Shown in pieces: positions 24,481-35,790 of a stretch of 64,000 nt of DNA. This stretch comes from Chelonoidis abingdonii (taxonomy: Eukaryota; Chordata; Testudines; Testudinidae), in assembly GCF_003597395.2 (NCBI RefSeq), contig NC_133790.1, positions 24,234,705 to 24,298,704 of the forward strand, in the 5' to 3' direction. The notes beneath the pieces were generated by a model. It was not told the origin of the DNA. It did no database searches and worked only from the letters and a program-made list of their open reading frames with translations. The position numbers and the translations under genes were made by a program. Position 1 is the stretch's first letter. Each line of letters starts with the position of its first letter.

Positions 24481-26030
24481 TCTGATGAAGCAGCATCTTT
24501 TGACGAAACATGAATCACCAGAAAAGTGAGACCAGCTCTATCCCTAGTAAGGTTGGGTCCATCTTGTTGAGGGGCAAACCTGCAAGCTTTAGCCTCTGAG
24601 GCCCTCTTGGCCAGGGGTTGATGTGTACAGCACGGGAGGTCCAGATAGTTGTATCTCTTGGGACTAGGTGGAATCCTCTGGCAGAGTCCTCTGTGAGCAT
24701 GGAGAATTGCAGTTTGTGTTGATCAGTTCTTGCGAGGGTCCCAGCAGTTCAGACTCCAGTGGGGTGAGATTACCACAATCAGTGGGTTTGCCAGAGCCAT
24801 TAAAGACTCCAAGCAGGAGTCTCCTCATAGCAAAGCCTTCACAAGGGTTTAACACTGAAGATATTTAGGATGCAGCAGCCATTTCAAATCCTCCCGAGCC
24901 CACTGTTGAGAGATCTCTGAAATATACCAGGGTAGCTTAGTCTAGTATATCCCTCAGATTATCTAGAGGTCACTAGCGCTTGCCTTATAAATGAAAATTA
25001 AAAAGGCAAGGCTTCAAATTGCTACAGTGAGGATCATAACACATGCACTTGGATTTGGCTGCCACAGGCTGCTAGCAACCCATGTGCCTACCTAAAAGCA
25101 AGATGCTAGGGAGGGAACCATGCATCATCCTAGCACTGTGTGTGCTCTGAGGGGTGGTGAAAGTGATTTGTCGCTAGAAGTATAATGGTGTAATAACTCT
25201 CCCCTGTGCAGTCTGGGCAATGACAGATCTTTTAATGAAGGATAATGGTATTTTGCATTTAAATATACTGCACTGTTGACTCATTACTGCAGTAGCCCCA
25301 GGAAAAGAGAAGTAAATCAGAAAGAGAGGGGGCATTTGTCAGTTGCGGGTTCTCGTTGACTAGAGATCACAATGCACAGAGACTCATGCTGTGCTAGGGT
25401 TCCCCTGCCAGTTGGGGAGTTTCTCTGCAGTGACATCCCTCATCGATTCAGCACCGAACTGGAACTGAATGGGCCCTAGCAGTGCTGCACTGGCTGGGCT
25501 GAAGAGTGGCTCTGTGTTTCCAGTGTAGTGTCTGACAGTGACTGGGACACAGGCCTGTATCCAGTTGCCTTAGGGTATTCCCCTTCATGTTCACAAAAGC
25601 CAAACTGTAGTACTCGCTAGCTCTCAGATTCTGCATACACAGTGCCCCAGACCTGCTGTAAGCAATCAGGACAGGACGTCTGCCACAACAGGCACGAGTC
25701 CAGCCCAAGAGGCTCTGCAACCACTACAGATCCTGGAAGAGTAGGGTTAGCTAGGACTATGTAGAGATTTCTCTTATTAAATCCTGTTATATTCTCAGGA
25801 GTTCTTCCTGCATCTCTATCATGCATCTCACCAAGGGTCAGAGAAAAGACATGCCCTACAGGAGTGCCTCTGGAAAGCAAGTGGTGAGAAGGCAGCATGA
25901 GAACATGGCCTGCTCAGGACTGGGTATTGTTATCTGTACTGCAGTAGTACCTATGAACCTCAGTCAGACTTGGATCATCCAAGATAGAGACTCTCTTTGG
26001 GGTGCCCATTGGAAGGGAAGGACAGTCTCT
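24481..26030. other. Non-coding stretch
   Basis: No gene or recognisable repeat. The overlapping frames at 25448-25898 (minus) have no domains. Confidence 0.5.
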
Positions 26031-26125
26031 TGGTTAGAGGCACTGGACTGAGAGACAGGAGCCCAGGTTTCCGTTTCTGGCTCTTCCACAGGCTCCTGCA
26101 TGAGCTTGTGCAAGCCACGGTAATA
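26031..26125 (+). repeat. SINE-like fragment (MIR or tRNA-derived head)
   Basis: The words ggttagaggcactggactgag, caggagcccaggtttcc and ggctcttccac follow the order of the head of an old amniote SINE (compare 37838-38000). The 3' part is missing. Family placement is from memory. Confidence 0.5.
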
Positions 26126-26279
26126 ACAAGGGGCGGGGAGGGATGTCATTCATCACAGGTTACATCTGCCACTGATTGCAGTCCACTTGAACATCTAGCC
26201 AAAAGAGGGTTGTCATACCACTATGCAAGACAATTGCTCTGTCAGGGGAATCGCTCTTCAGAGCAGTTTCCCTGAAGTT

Positions 26280-26660
26280 TGTGTCTTTTTCACTGAAGAG
26301 AAAATACAGCCAGCCGTGCGATGCTATGATTAAGAATGGATGAGGACATTTAAGTCACTAGCACACCTCGTTAGGATGCTGCTCGAAACAGTGTTCTTGT
26401 TTGCATTTGTAATCAGAGGAGTGAAGCAGATGGGGACTGCCTTAGTTTAAAGTGATGTGTCTATTAAAATAATACCATTAGATCCTCTCCTATGGTTTGT
26501 TGCAATTGTAAGAATATTTGTCATGAGAACAGATTATCTGTATGATGTACATTCCAATTGCATGTTTTATTTACAAGAAAGCACTGCCTTAGAATGGTAA
26601 TGCTTTATGCAATGGATTATACAGTGCATTTCAGAAACATGTAATGCATTTAGGGTTTTA
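26280..26660. other. AT-rich single-copy block, candidate conserved non-coding element
   Basis: The block lacks repeat signatures and is full of octamer/homeodomain-type words (tttgcat, attaaaat, tttatt, atgcaatgg, atgtaatgcattt). That texture is common in conserved enhancers, but also in neutral AT-rich DNA. No reading frame is open. The call is only a candidate. Confidence 0.3.
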
Positions 26661-26929
26661 TCAAGATCTGTGGGCAAGAGGAGGAGAGATCTGACCAAGC
26701 AATATGGCACGCCAACCAACACAGTGAGTGCCATGAAGCAGCCAGTCAGAGAGTGGGTAACATGGGACTCAATATAGAAAGGAACATCTCCTCTTCCTCT
26801 GCAGTCACTCCTCTGGCAGGGTTGTTATTTATCCTGCAATTCATGCGCCAGGCTTAGTTTTCATAGGTCCATCCCTCATCCTGCAAGTTAACTTGGGACA
26901 GCTACAGAATCTCCATGTTTGGGGGCACT

Positions 26930-27350
26930 GTGGCAAATCACGGATTTGTGTGTCAGGGGCCAGACCAGAAAAAAAATTCCATTTTGGTTCAAAATGGATT
27001 AAATTAGGAAGGGAGGGAGCCATTCCTCAATTAAATGAAACAAACAGTTTCCATTTGAACAAAGTGTTTCATTTGACCCAAACCAATTTGGTTTCAGGTG
27101 AGTTTTTTAAAAACCCTTTAAAACAAAAACAAACAAGTTTAGCTAAATGTTGAAGTGAATCATCATTTTGGAGTACAAAGTCAAAATATTTCATTTAAAA
27201 AATCTCCAAACAATGTCAACTTAAAAAAAAATCCCCATTATTATTCAGCCAGAACTACTCGATGAATTCAGCCCAAATTCATTAATAGTTTCAGTCACCC
27301 CAAAACAGCATTTGCCTGGAAATTTACTATTCAACTGAAAGAGACACCCA
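26930..27350. repeat. A/T-rich interspersed repeat patch
   Basis: Dense in aaaaaaaa and tttcatttgaccc-type words, with tttggtttcaggt and gtcaaaatatttcattt. It resembles the patch at 24299-24480. The two halves are loosely complementary (ttccattttggttcaaaatgg near 26977), which suggests a foldback origin. Ends are not defined. Confidence 0.45.
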
Positions 27351-29102
27351 GCTCCAACTACGACATTGACTCTTCATGCAACTGCATGAGGGCATGGTGT
27401 CCTCCCATAGAAATGCAATTCCTCTACATTGAGGCTCTTGCATTCCTTGACTGTTTGCCAATGCAGGATAGATACAGGTGGTGGCTGGTGGAGTGCAACA
27501 CATGTGTTTGTTGGGTTGAACGGTACCAAAATAGCTCCAGTTTCTTCCAACTCAAAAGACAGGGCAGCTTTGAGACTGAACAGAGAAGCCCACCTCCCGT
27601 AGCATGTATTTTACTGAGCCCCAAGAGTTCACTCTCTGCAGTAAGAGGGGACAGAGCTCTAGAACTTGGACTGTTCAGAAGTATTGGGAGAAGGCACTTA
27701 CGCACCAAATCCTTGGGGGTGATACAGTGCAACTGGGAGGTGCAGCAATTGATGCTATGTAAATAGTTAAGATACATCTTTTCTATCTTCATTTACAGGG
27801 GATAAGGTTGGCAAAAAATTTAAATTAAAAAACAATTATCAGCAAGGATGATCATGAATTTACTCAAGAGAATCATGGGTCCCATTTCATTTCAGAGCAT
27901 TAGGTGGCCAGGAAAAGAGCAACAGATCTTCCCCCAGCCCCCAGAGATGGGATGGGAAAGAGGGTCAGCAAGGGCAGATGAAGCCTCTACAGTGGGCTGG
28001 GGAGCAAAACCCCCAGTGGAGCACCCTTGCCAGTGGAAGCAGCAGCAGCAATGACTCTTTTTGATACCACAACACAAGCATCCTAGAGAAGGGACAAGCA
28101 AATCCTAGAATCTGCAGCTCCCCTTGCAGCCAACCTTTGTGCTGAGATGCTTACAAAGCAGATCTGCAGGGAGGCTGGTGGGGCGGAAATTAAAGCTATA
28201 GAAAATTCTCAGTTAACAAAAATAAAATTAGACACCAATGCTGATAATTCTACAAAGCATTTCTGATTAGACACAGGCACCACTGGAGTTATTCTCCCTG
28301 CAGGGGGTAGCAAGATAGCCCTCAAGAGCCTGCTAGACTTACAGATACACACCAACAGAAATAAATAAAAGCAAACCCAATAGACATGCCAAGTCTATCG
28401 AAACCAACCTGTGGTGGCTGAAAGCACAGACCTCTCCATTCCCATGGCCTGGTTCCCTTTTTCTTACTCCAGGGACAGCTCCCACACAATCTCTTCCCTC
28501 TGGAGCTTCTCTACCCAGCACACCCTGCTACCCACTGCATGGGGGTATTATGCCAGGTCACCCTCCCATCATGCCTTGAGACCAGGTTAGCCCTGCCCTC
28601 CCTGATCACTTCTGATGGAAGAGCAGCTCAGCCAATCCCTGACTTCTAAACCACTTCAGGTCTGGGAGTCTATGGAAAGGGAAGCCCCTTGCAGCAGTAG
28701 AGATCTTACCCTATTGTGTGGCCTGAGCGGTGGGGTGAGGGCTAAATCCCATGTGTACATATCTTGGTCCATGTGCGCTCTGTTACCAGACGGCAGAGAT
28801 AGCGAGGGGGTAGGCCTGGGCATGGACAGTCTGCAGTGATGGTACTTGAACTTCAACCTGTGCAAAACTGAACACTTGCACCCAGGTAGATATTTCCCAG
28901 GGGAGTTCTTTCTGTGTTAATTTGGGCTGAGATTTGGTGCAGTCTCTTTAAAGATATCTAGAAAAATGCCCTACACTGCTGTTCCTATACTGTACCTTTA
29001 TAGCTGTGCTTAGTGAGGGCAGGGGGATAAAGCTCTCCTTATTATAGTCCTTTGCAATCAATCCAGGAACCACGCTCTTTTGGATCTTTACCATTCACAC
29101 AC
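27351..29102. other. Non-coding stretch
   Basis: No gene seen. The frames at 27386-27766 (plus, 126 codons) and 27424-27792 (minus, 122 codons) overlap almost completely on opposite strands and neither has a recognisable domain, so I treat both as chance. Confidence 0.5.
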
Positions 29103-29232
29103 AGGGTATGTCTGCATAGCATCTGGGAGATGGGATTCCCAGCTCAGGGAGACATGCACTAGCTCTGCTCGAGCTAGTGCCAAACAATGGCAGTGTGACC
29201 GCGGCAGCATGGACGGCAGCTTGGGCTTGCCA
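29103..29232. mobile_element. MITE fragment with gggtatgtctg end
   Basis: It starts agggtatgtctgcatag and includes actagctctgctcgagctagt, a motif also seen in the element at 37030-37285 (gagctagctttgatctagctagt). The other end is missing: sequence changes character near 29232. Confidence 0.5.
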
Positions 29233-29249
29233 TCAGAGAACAATCCTGC

Positions 29250-29480
29250 CTGACCAGAGCCATCCCTTGGGTACAGCGAATTGGGGCAACCGCCCTCGGA
29301 CCCACGCTTTGGGGGGGCCCCACGCCTGGGTAAAATCATGAGGAAGCGGGTGGGCGAGTAGGGTGAGGAGGCAAACAGGAAGGCGAATGGCAGGCGGGCA
29401 GGCAGGGGGTGAGGAGGCAGGTGGTCGGATGGCAAGGAGGAAACCGGTGGGCAGGTGGGAGGTGGGCCATGAACAGGCAG
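29250..29480. repeat. GC-rich, purine-rich minisatellite-like stretch
   Basis: From about 29380 the plus strand is a run of aggcaggcggg/ggtgggcaggtggg-like words, giving proline-rich peptides on the minus strand. The preceding attggggcaaccgccct section resembles a repeat common in turtles. I see no gene. Confidence 0.5.
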
Positions 29481-29589
29481 ACTGAAGTCTGAGGAATCCC
29501 ACTCTTGAGGTGGATGGCAGCGTGCAGTTTCTTCACTGATTGCTTGGATTGAGCCTAGCAGAATCAGAAGATATCACCCAGCTCTCCCC

Positions 29590-30495
29590 AGTTCCAGGAC
29601 TTTGGAGACAAGTATTGTATATGATGGGTCTCCAGTTCGAAGGAATGGAAAATAGCTGTTACCACTCAAGAAAGAGATCTTAGAGCCATCATGAAGAACT
29701 GTCTGAGAACATCTGCTCAGTGTGTAGTGGCAGTCAAAAAAGCAAACAGAATGTCAGGAACCATTGGGAAAGGGACAGATAATAAGACGGAAAATATCAT
29801 AATGACACTATAAAAACCTATGGTGGGTCCACATCTGGAATGCTGCGTGCAGTTCTGTTCACCCTGACTCAAAAAAGATATATTAGAATGGGAAGTACAG
29901 AGAATGGCATCGAAAATGTCTAGGGGTATGGAACAGTTTCCATATGAAGAGAGATTAAAAAGACTGGGACTTCTCAGATCAGAAAAGAGATGACTAAGTG
30001 GGGAGAGCATAGAGATCCATAATCTCATGAATAGTGTGGTGAAAGTGAATAAGGAAATGTTCTTCACCACTTCACAGAAGACAAGAACCAGGGGTCACAC
30101 AAAGAAATTACTACATAATAGCAGGTTTAAGACAAACATAGGGAAGTACTTCTTCACACAACACACAGTCAACCAGTGGAACTCATCGCCAGGGCATGTT
30201 GTGCAGGCCAAAAGTATAACTAGCTCAAAAAAGAATGAGATAAGTTCATGGAGGATAGATCCAGCAATGGCTATTAGTCAAGATGGTCAGGGACGCAACC
30301 CCACCCTCTAGGTGTCCCTAAGCTTCTGACTGCCAGAAGCTGGGACCAGACGAAAGGGGATGGATCACTTGATAATTGCCCTGGTCTGTTCACACCCTCT
30401 GAAGCAACTGTCCCTGGCCAACTACTGTCAGAAGACAGGCTATTTGGGATAGATGGACAATTGATCTGACCCAGTACAGTCATTCTTATATTTTA
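29590..30495 (+). mobile_element. CR1 LINE, 5'-truncated, plus orientation
   Basis: This ~900-bp copy matches the testudine CR1 3' half as I know it. Landmarks are accactcaagaaagagatct, gtcaaaaaagcaaacagaatg, tcaaaaaagatatattagaat, gaagagagattaaaaagact, gtacttcttcacacaac, and the tail ggatggatcacttgataat to attcttatattttaaa. The upstream part encoded the C-terminal end of the CR1 ORF2 polyprotein (endonuclease/reverse transcriptase), but frames are broken, for example by the stop after aaaagagatga (29985-29995). It is an old dead copy. The 5' edge is approximate. Confidence 0.85.
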
Positions 30496-31070
30496 AAATA
30501 GAACCTTCCACCGGCCATCTGTCTCCTGGGCTCAGAGCGTGCTGAGAGTTCCCTACAGGCAAGCTGAGGTTGTCTAGTTCTTGCAAACTGCTTCTTCCAT
30601 TGGACCCAGTGAGGAAGGGTAACCTTGTGGCGTTCAGAGTTTGGGGAACCCTTTCAACTAGCGCTGTTGTTTTTGGTTTGCAAAGGTAGTTGGAGTTCAT
30701 AAACTTTTCCCATCATTTAAACCAGGGCCTTTTTTCCCCCAGGGAGTTTCAGTTGGGAAAAACAACAGGTTTTACAGCTAAAGAGAAGCCTGGGCCCTGT
30801 GCCAGGGATAGAAGAGACCCTGCGAAGCTAGGTTGGCACTGGCAGCAGCTGTATTTATCCTTAGAATTTCTCTCTCCCTGTCCTCTGATCTATATTTCAG
30901 TTTCTCTGCAGCCAGTTGCAAACCAGAGAGGATTTGAATCGCTCTCCAAAGTGTGGGGCCTTTGGAGGGTTCTGAATTAGGCAATAGGTGGGCACCCATG
31001 CAGAGAGCTCAGGACTCAAGTGGGAAATATTTAGGGCCAAACCAGAACCCCTTGCTCACACTCAATGGGA
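30496..31070. other. Non-coding stretch
   Basis: No gene or recognisable repeat. The frames at 30690-30980 and 30778-30999 overlap in opposite directions and lack features. Confidence 0.5.
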
Positions 31071-31079
31071 AGGATGATC

Positions 31080-31260
31080 CAGTGGTTAGAGTGGTAGCCT
31101 GGGATACAGACCTGTGTTCAAGTGCCTGCTCGCCCAGACTTCTCATGCAACCTTAGGCCCAAATCTGCAAAGAGACTTAGGCAGCAGGGTACCTAGCCAC
31201 CCAGTGGACTCCGCAAACCCTTAGGTAGGTATTCTGGGAGAGAGAGGCGCCTATGAATGG
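31080..31260 (+). repeat. SINE-like unit, plus orientation (inverted partner at 31480-31790)
   Basis: Begins ccagtggttagagtggtagc, then acctgtgttcaagtgcctgctc, which has the look of a tRNA-derived SINE head with a B-box-like gttcaagt. It continues into cttaggcagcagggtacc and ttaggtaggtattctgg, words found in a turtle repeat. No real tRNA cloverleaf can be built. Confidence 0.5.
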
Positions 31261-31479
31261 GTTTCACAAACACCAGCATGCTTGGGGTGGCACTGTCTAA
31301 GCTAGTCCATTGCAAATGCTGAGAAGCAAGGTGTCCCGTAAGCCCTGCCCCTCTCTCAGAGCATGGCAATTATCTCTACTTGGAACACAGCTGGGAACCT
31401 TCTCCTGCAGTCAGATGCTCCGGCTGTTTCTCACATGAAGGACAGTGGCCCATGCCTAACTCCATGCAAAATGGCTCAC

Positions 31480-31840
31480 CAGAGGGAAAGAGAACTTCCC
31501 TTATAATCAGGAGGAACTGAACTGGGGTCTCCCACTTCCTAGCAGAGTTCCCTGACCACTGAGGTAAAGGTTACAGTGGAGGGCATCCACCTCCTCCTTC
31601 CATGCCATTTTGTGTAGAGTTTGGCCTGCTGTGAGTACACTTCCCAGACTGGGCCCTGCAGGTGAGATAAGCGAGGCAACACCTGGTTTCGTGTGGTCTG
31701 AGGATCCTGCTGGGGCTTATGCCCGAGATGAGGGCCCAGGAACCTAGATTTAGGCAGCAGCGCACATACCCAGAGACAGACACTTAGGTGCCCAGGGGAT
31801 TTTAACAGTGAAATTTAGGCAGTGAGGGACTTTGGGTGTA
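31480..31840 (-). repeat. SINE-like unit, minus orientation (inverted partner at 31080-31260)
   Basis: On the minus strand the head reads ctcagtggtcagggaactc, then gtgggagaccccagttcag, matching the order of the unit at 31080. Further out are taggtgcc and ttaggcag words that mirror the left unit. Together the pair makes a loose ~750-bp foldback. Confidence 0.45.
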
Positions 31841-32779
31841 TTCAGGGTTAGGCAGCAGTTTAGCAGGGGTTAGGAGGATCTTAGTGGTGGGAGTCGTGCA
31901 CCCAAGTCCTTTGTGGGTCTGGGCTTTTGTGTCTCAGATTCTTCTTTCCAATGGGAACAAAAGCACTCCCCTACCTCAGAGTGGGTGTGAGGATACATAC
32001 ATCAAATGCTCTGGGGTACCGAGAGACTAGAGTAACAGGGTTTGGATGGATAGAATAGTGCCTTACAAACACCACAGAATTCAAGCACTCTCTCCCCCTC
32101 AGAACAGACATACTGAAAGCCTACACGCCTGAGTCAGGGTTTAGTACACTGATATGCACACGTTGCTTGCCTGACTGGTGTGAGCCCAGCAGTGTTTGCA
32201 CCCTAGGGTCCTACACACTTTGGGAAACACAGGCTTGAAATTCAGCTCCAAACACCCCAAGCTCCCTGTTATCTGGCATCAATCCAGTGCATCCCCTCAG
32301 GGCTAGTAACAACATTGAAAAAAATTCTCTAAACTCTCCCAAACTTCTGTTACCCAGCTACATTCTCTGCTACCCCCACCCTGCCCCTGACATTCAGAGG
32401 ATCACAGTCATACTAGACACAGGCTGTGTCTATTACATGCTTTTAACAGGGGAAAGTACATCTTCACTAAAACTGTATCCATCCACTCTTAGCTTCTTCA
32501 GGCCGTCGTTTCATGGAGAGTTAAAATGATCTTGTGCTTGCATTACCCTTGCTGATATACATGGTCCTTTTCATGCACCCTGTGCTTCTGCTGCACCATG
32601 GACCACACACGCCTTCCACGACAGGTCAGGCCCCTTTAGCTTCAGCAGCATGAAAGGCTGGTTCCTGCTCTGGGTTGGAGAGAAGGCATGCTGACATTGT
32701 GCCACACTGGGCCTCTTTAAAAAGAACAGCAGGTGTGCAGAAGATGCCCCATCACTCTCCGTTTGCAAATTAGCTTGAT
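31841..32779. other. Non-coding stretch
   Basis: No gene, RNA or recognisable element. Frames up to about 80 codons lack features. Confidence 0.5.
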
Positions 32780-32990
32780 GCTTATTTAATGAATTTATTA
32801 TGATTATTACTTTTATTTTTAAATCTTAATTCCTCAAGGAGTCACCTTCGGTGCCAAAAGGCATCCCATCACGGAGGAGGAGGATGATAGATGAATTGAT
32901 TGCCTGCAGCTGATTAGTAATTATATGCAGAGCTCTTCAGCTCTAAATACTGTCAATGTCTGAGAGGGATGAGGCTGGTGGCAGATTACA
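32780..32990. other. AT-rich single-copy block, candidate conserved non-coding element
   Basis: Contains clustered homeodomain-like words (ttaatgaatttattatgatt, gattagtaattatatgc), an E-box-like cagctg (32911), and no repeat signature. The dense motif texture stands out from both flanks. Conservation has not been tested, so this is only a candidate. Confidence 0.3.
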
Positions 32991-33589
32991 GGCGTCCCTG
33001 GGGAAAGCACATTATTTATAGGGGTGGGGGAGCCCTAAGGCACAGGGATTGGACTTCTTCCCTTAGCTGCAAGGCACAGCAGACCTTCAGCCTGTGACCC
33101 CAGCACGGTCAGTGCTGAGAGACCCACTGACTTGAGCCCACTCACCAGCATGCCAGCAGTCTCATCATATGGGGGGCTCAGCCCCATGGCACCCAGGCAG
33201 CGACTGACACTATGGTGGTAGGAGCCACAGGTTAGCCTCCTCGGTTTGGAAGTCTGACCTTGAGATCTTTCTGGGGTCTGGGCGTTTCGACCCCATAAGC
33301 CACATCTTCACTCTCCCCCTCCTCACTTTACCTGCATTCCAGTGAGGAACAGGAGCTTCTGGGCATAATGAAGCAGTACTTTCATGCAGCTTGAGATACT
33401 CTGGGAAATGGCTCAGCAGCTCAGCAACGAGCTATGACACCATTCCAGTGTACACCACGGGTCCATACTGATCTGGGAGCTGGATGCAGTAGTAACAGAC
33501 AGTTGCCACTATCTGCTGAATGTGCAATGTCTTAGAAAATGAAACGGTGTATTCTGGGGCTGAGTTTACAGGGGTCTGCACTACAAAAA

Positions 33590-33690
33590 CCACCAAAGGC
33601 TAGACTGGGACTCAGGAGACTGCTCTGGATCTTGGGAAAGTATGTGTCTCAGTTTCCTCATCTGTAAAATAAGGCTCTTGCCACCTCCCC
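33590..33690 (+). repeat. MIR-like SINE fragment, plus orientation
   Basis: Landmarks are tgggactcaggagactg, then ctcagtttcctcatctgtaaaat, the best-known stretch of the MIR core/3' region. Being MIR-like, it should predate the split of amniotes. It abuts the CR1 that follows at 33695. Confidence 0.65.
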
Positions 33691-33694
33691 CCGC

Positions 33695-33991
33695 AATGGA
33701 TCTAGATTGTTCTCAGTGGTACCAGGTGACAGAACAAGGAGTAATGGTCTCAAGTTGCAGTGGGGGAGGTTTAGGTTGGATATTAGGAAAAACTTTTTCA
33801 CTGGGAGGGTGGTGAAGCACTGGAATGGGTTACCTAGGGAGGTGGTGGAATCTCCTTCCTTAGTGGTTTTTAAGGTCAGGCTTGACAAAGCCCTGGCTGG
33901 GATGATTTAGTTGGTGTTGGTCCTGCTTTGAGCAGGGGGTTGGACTAGATACCTCCTGAGGTCCCTTCCAACCCTGAGATTCTAAGATTCT
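33695..33991 (+). mobile_element. CR1 LINE 3' end, plus orientation
   Basis: A ~300-bp tail of CR1 from ttgttctcagtggtaccaggt to the terminal gattctaagattctt. The frame 33707-33910 still reads as the C-terminal end of CR1 ORF2: the segments [20 protein letters not shown], then [15 protein letters not shown] match the minus-strand copy at 41954-42523 in order. It ends with GMI and a stop, near the natural end of ORF2. It is less decayed than the copy at 29590, so probably a younger insertion. Confidence 0.9.
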
Positions 33992-35654
33992 TTGCAAGGA
34001 GCTTTCAGCTCGGTGGTTGAAAAGCTCTCTCGTAGCTAAACATAAGTAACTGGCAGTTGCAGCAGAGGTGAAGGAGAACAAACTCCCCTTTCCCCTAGCA
34101 ATGATCCATCTGGCTCAGGGCTGAGACCCCTCTGTGGGGAGGTTTGCATTACCCCACCCACACTACACCCATTAAAAACAAAGGACTTCGGTCCTCAGAG
34201 CTGACAAACTACTGCATTCGCTCCCCAGTCTGTCTTCTACCCACCAGCTCTTTATAGGCAGCTTTTGTAAGTACAGTATCCTTAAAAATCTCTGGTGCAG
34301 GCTGATGCTCCCAGCAAGAATAGCCAGTGCTGCTCTGCATGCACAAGCACCTGCCTTCCCAGAAGGTCAATTATGGTGCTTTGTGTTTCCTTCTGAGTTG
34401 CAGCACAATAGCAGGAGGCGACTAATGGAGAAAATGGCTGAGTGGTAATTTTTCATGTGTGATAAATAATAGGACTTCGATTTCCCCTGGGTTTTGCTTT
34501 GCAGAGTCCTCCAGGAGAACTGCGTGGACCTGTGATCCTAAGAGAGGAACCCCCGAGGGGGCGTGGAGAAGGGAACACAAGCACGACTGCAAGGAAACTG
34601 CCTAATTGCCAGAGTTTTCATTCAAGCAGCAGAAGCAACAAATGCGCCTGACAAACATCTCTGGTCTCCCAGGGCCCTTTGTTAAGAGCAAAGGAAGCAG
34701 AGTCATCTCCTTGTGCCACACAGGCTGTGCAAGGGGGGAGGAGTAAAGACAAAGCTGGATAGTTTGGGGGTCAAGGTGAAATGGTGCATGCTGGGAATGA
34801 GGTGTGGCGGCAGAGGGGGAGGAATGGGACAAGACAAAGGCAATATACTGTGATGGAGGGGCAGTGGCAGGCCCAAGAAGAAGCCTGCCCAGCCCCCAGG
34901 TTAGTTCTGGCCTTGCTTGTGTGGCTTCAGCCTCCCTTCCCCTAGCACCTTCCTGGGAGCTTGGAGAGGAACAGGCAGCCCCAGTGGTGTCCAAGGGAGA
35001 GCCATAGAGTGGGAAAGTGCTGTCGCAGGGCTGGGGCCTCTTGCCCTCTGCCACAGGAGACAGGCACCTGTGGGTCCTGGACCTTTCCTCCCAGGAGGGG
35101 AAACAGTTCTTGTTCTTCATGGACAGACTGAAGCTTGTACCTGTATGGAACAGTGATTCCTGGCCCTTCCCTGGGCACTTCTCATCCACTCCCGCCTCCT
35201 CCAGGCCGTGCAGGATGCAAAGGGGAGCCCTGCTCCATAGGAGTCAGGACAGCTCAGAGAGGCATCTAAGATCATTTAGCATCCACTCTTCCTTCCTTCT
35301 TGTTAAGCTTCCCCCACACCAATGAAGCAGGGGCAGACACAGAGCCTTCTGCACCCTCCTCTGGTATTTGCTTGTTGGATCATTTTGCAGTCCCACCGTC
35401 CCAGCCTGCCCAGAATCCATCATCCCCATCCCATGTCCAGACATAATTTCCCCTTCAACAGCTCTAACTCCTCACAGCCAAGGCAGATGCTTTGCTGGTT
35501 TACAAGACACAGGCTGGCCTGCTCCCTCCACAGATCTTCGCGCCATTCTGCTTCACACATCACGCTGGAAGTGTGGCGCTGTATCTGAAGCCCTGGAATG
35601 GCTGTGCTTCAATGCCCAGCTCTACTGCAAACTCAGCATATGACCCTGGTTAGT
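33992..35654. other. Non-coding stretch holding the longest open frame of the window
   Basis: The minus frame 34602-35189 is 195 codons, but its content is serine/proline-rich with no domain or signal, and plus-strand frames of 67-102 codons overlap it. I see no splice or promoter context, so I do not call a gene. No repeats with clear ends are seen. Confidence 0.45.
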
Positions 35655-35790
35655 TATGTTGTCTCTGTGCCTCAGTTTCCCCAGCAGTAAAATGGGGATA
35701 ATACCTACCTCATAGCAGAGGTGGAAGGCCTAATGTATACTTGCAAAGTGCTTTCAGAGGCTTGAATGGAGGGCACTATAGCAATGCCCA
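35655..35790 (+). repeat. MIR-like SINE, plus orientation
   Basis: The string ctctgtgcctcagtttcccc, then agtaaaatggggataatacc, tacctcatagcag, and gcaaagtgctttcagag gives the MIR core and tail in order over about 130 bp. Orientation is the same as the copies at 33590 and 37838. Confidence 0.75.

Noticed and set aside
31080..31140. tRNA gene suggested by a gttcaagt B-box-like word
   Set aside because: No acceptor stem or cloverleaf can be formed. It fits a SINE head better.
34602..35189. 195-codon minus-strand open frame
   Set aside because: The longest frame of the window, but rich in serine and proline, without any domain, overlapped by plus-strand frames, and with no supporting promoter or splice context. 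Chance in GC-rich DNA is sufficient.
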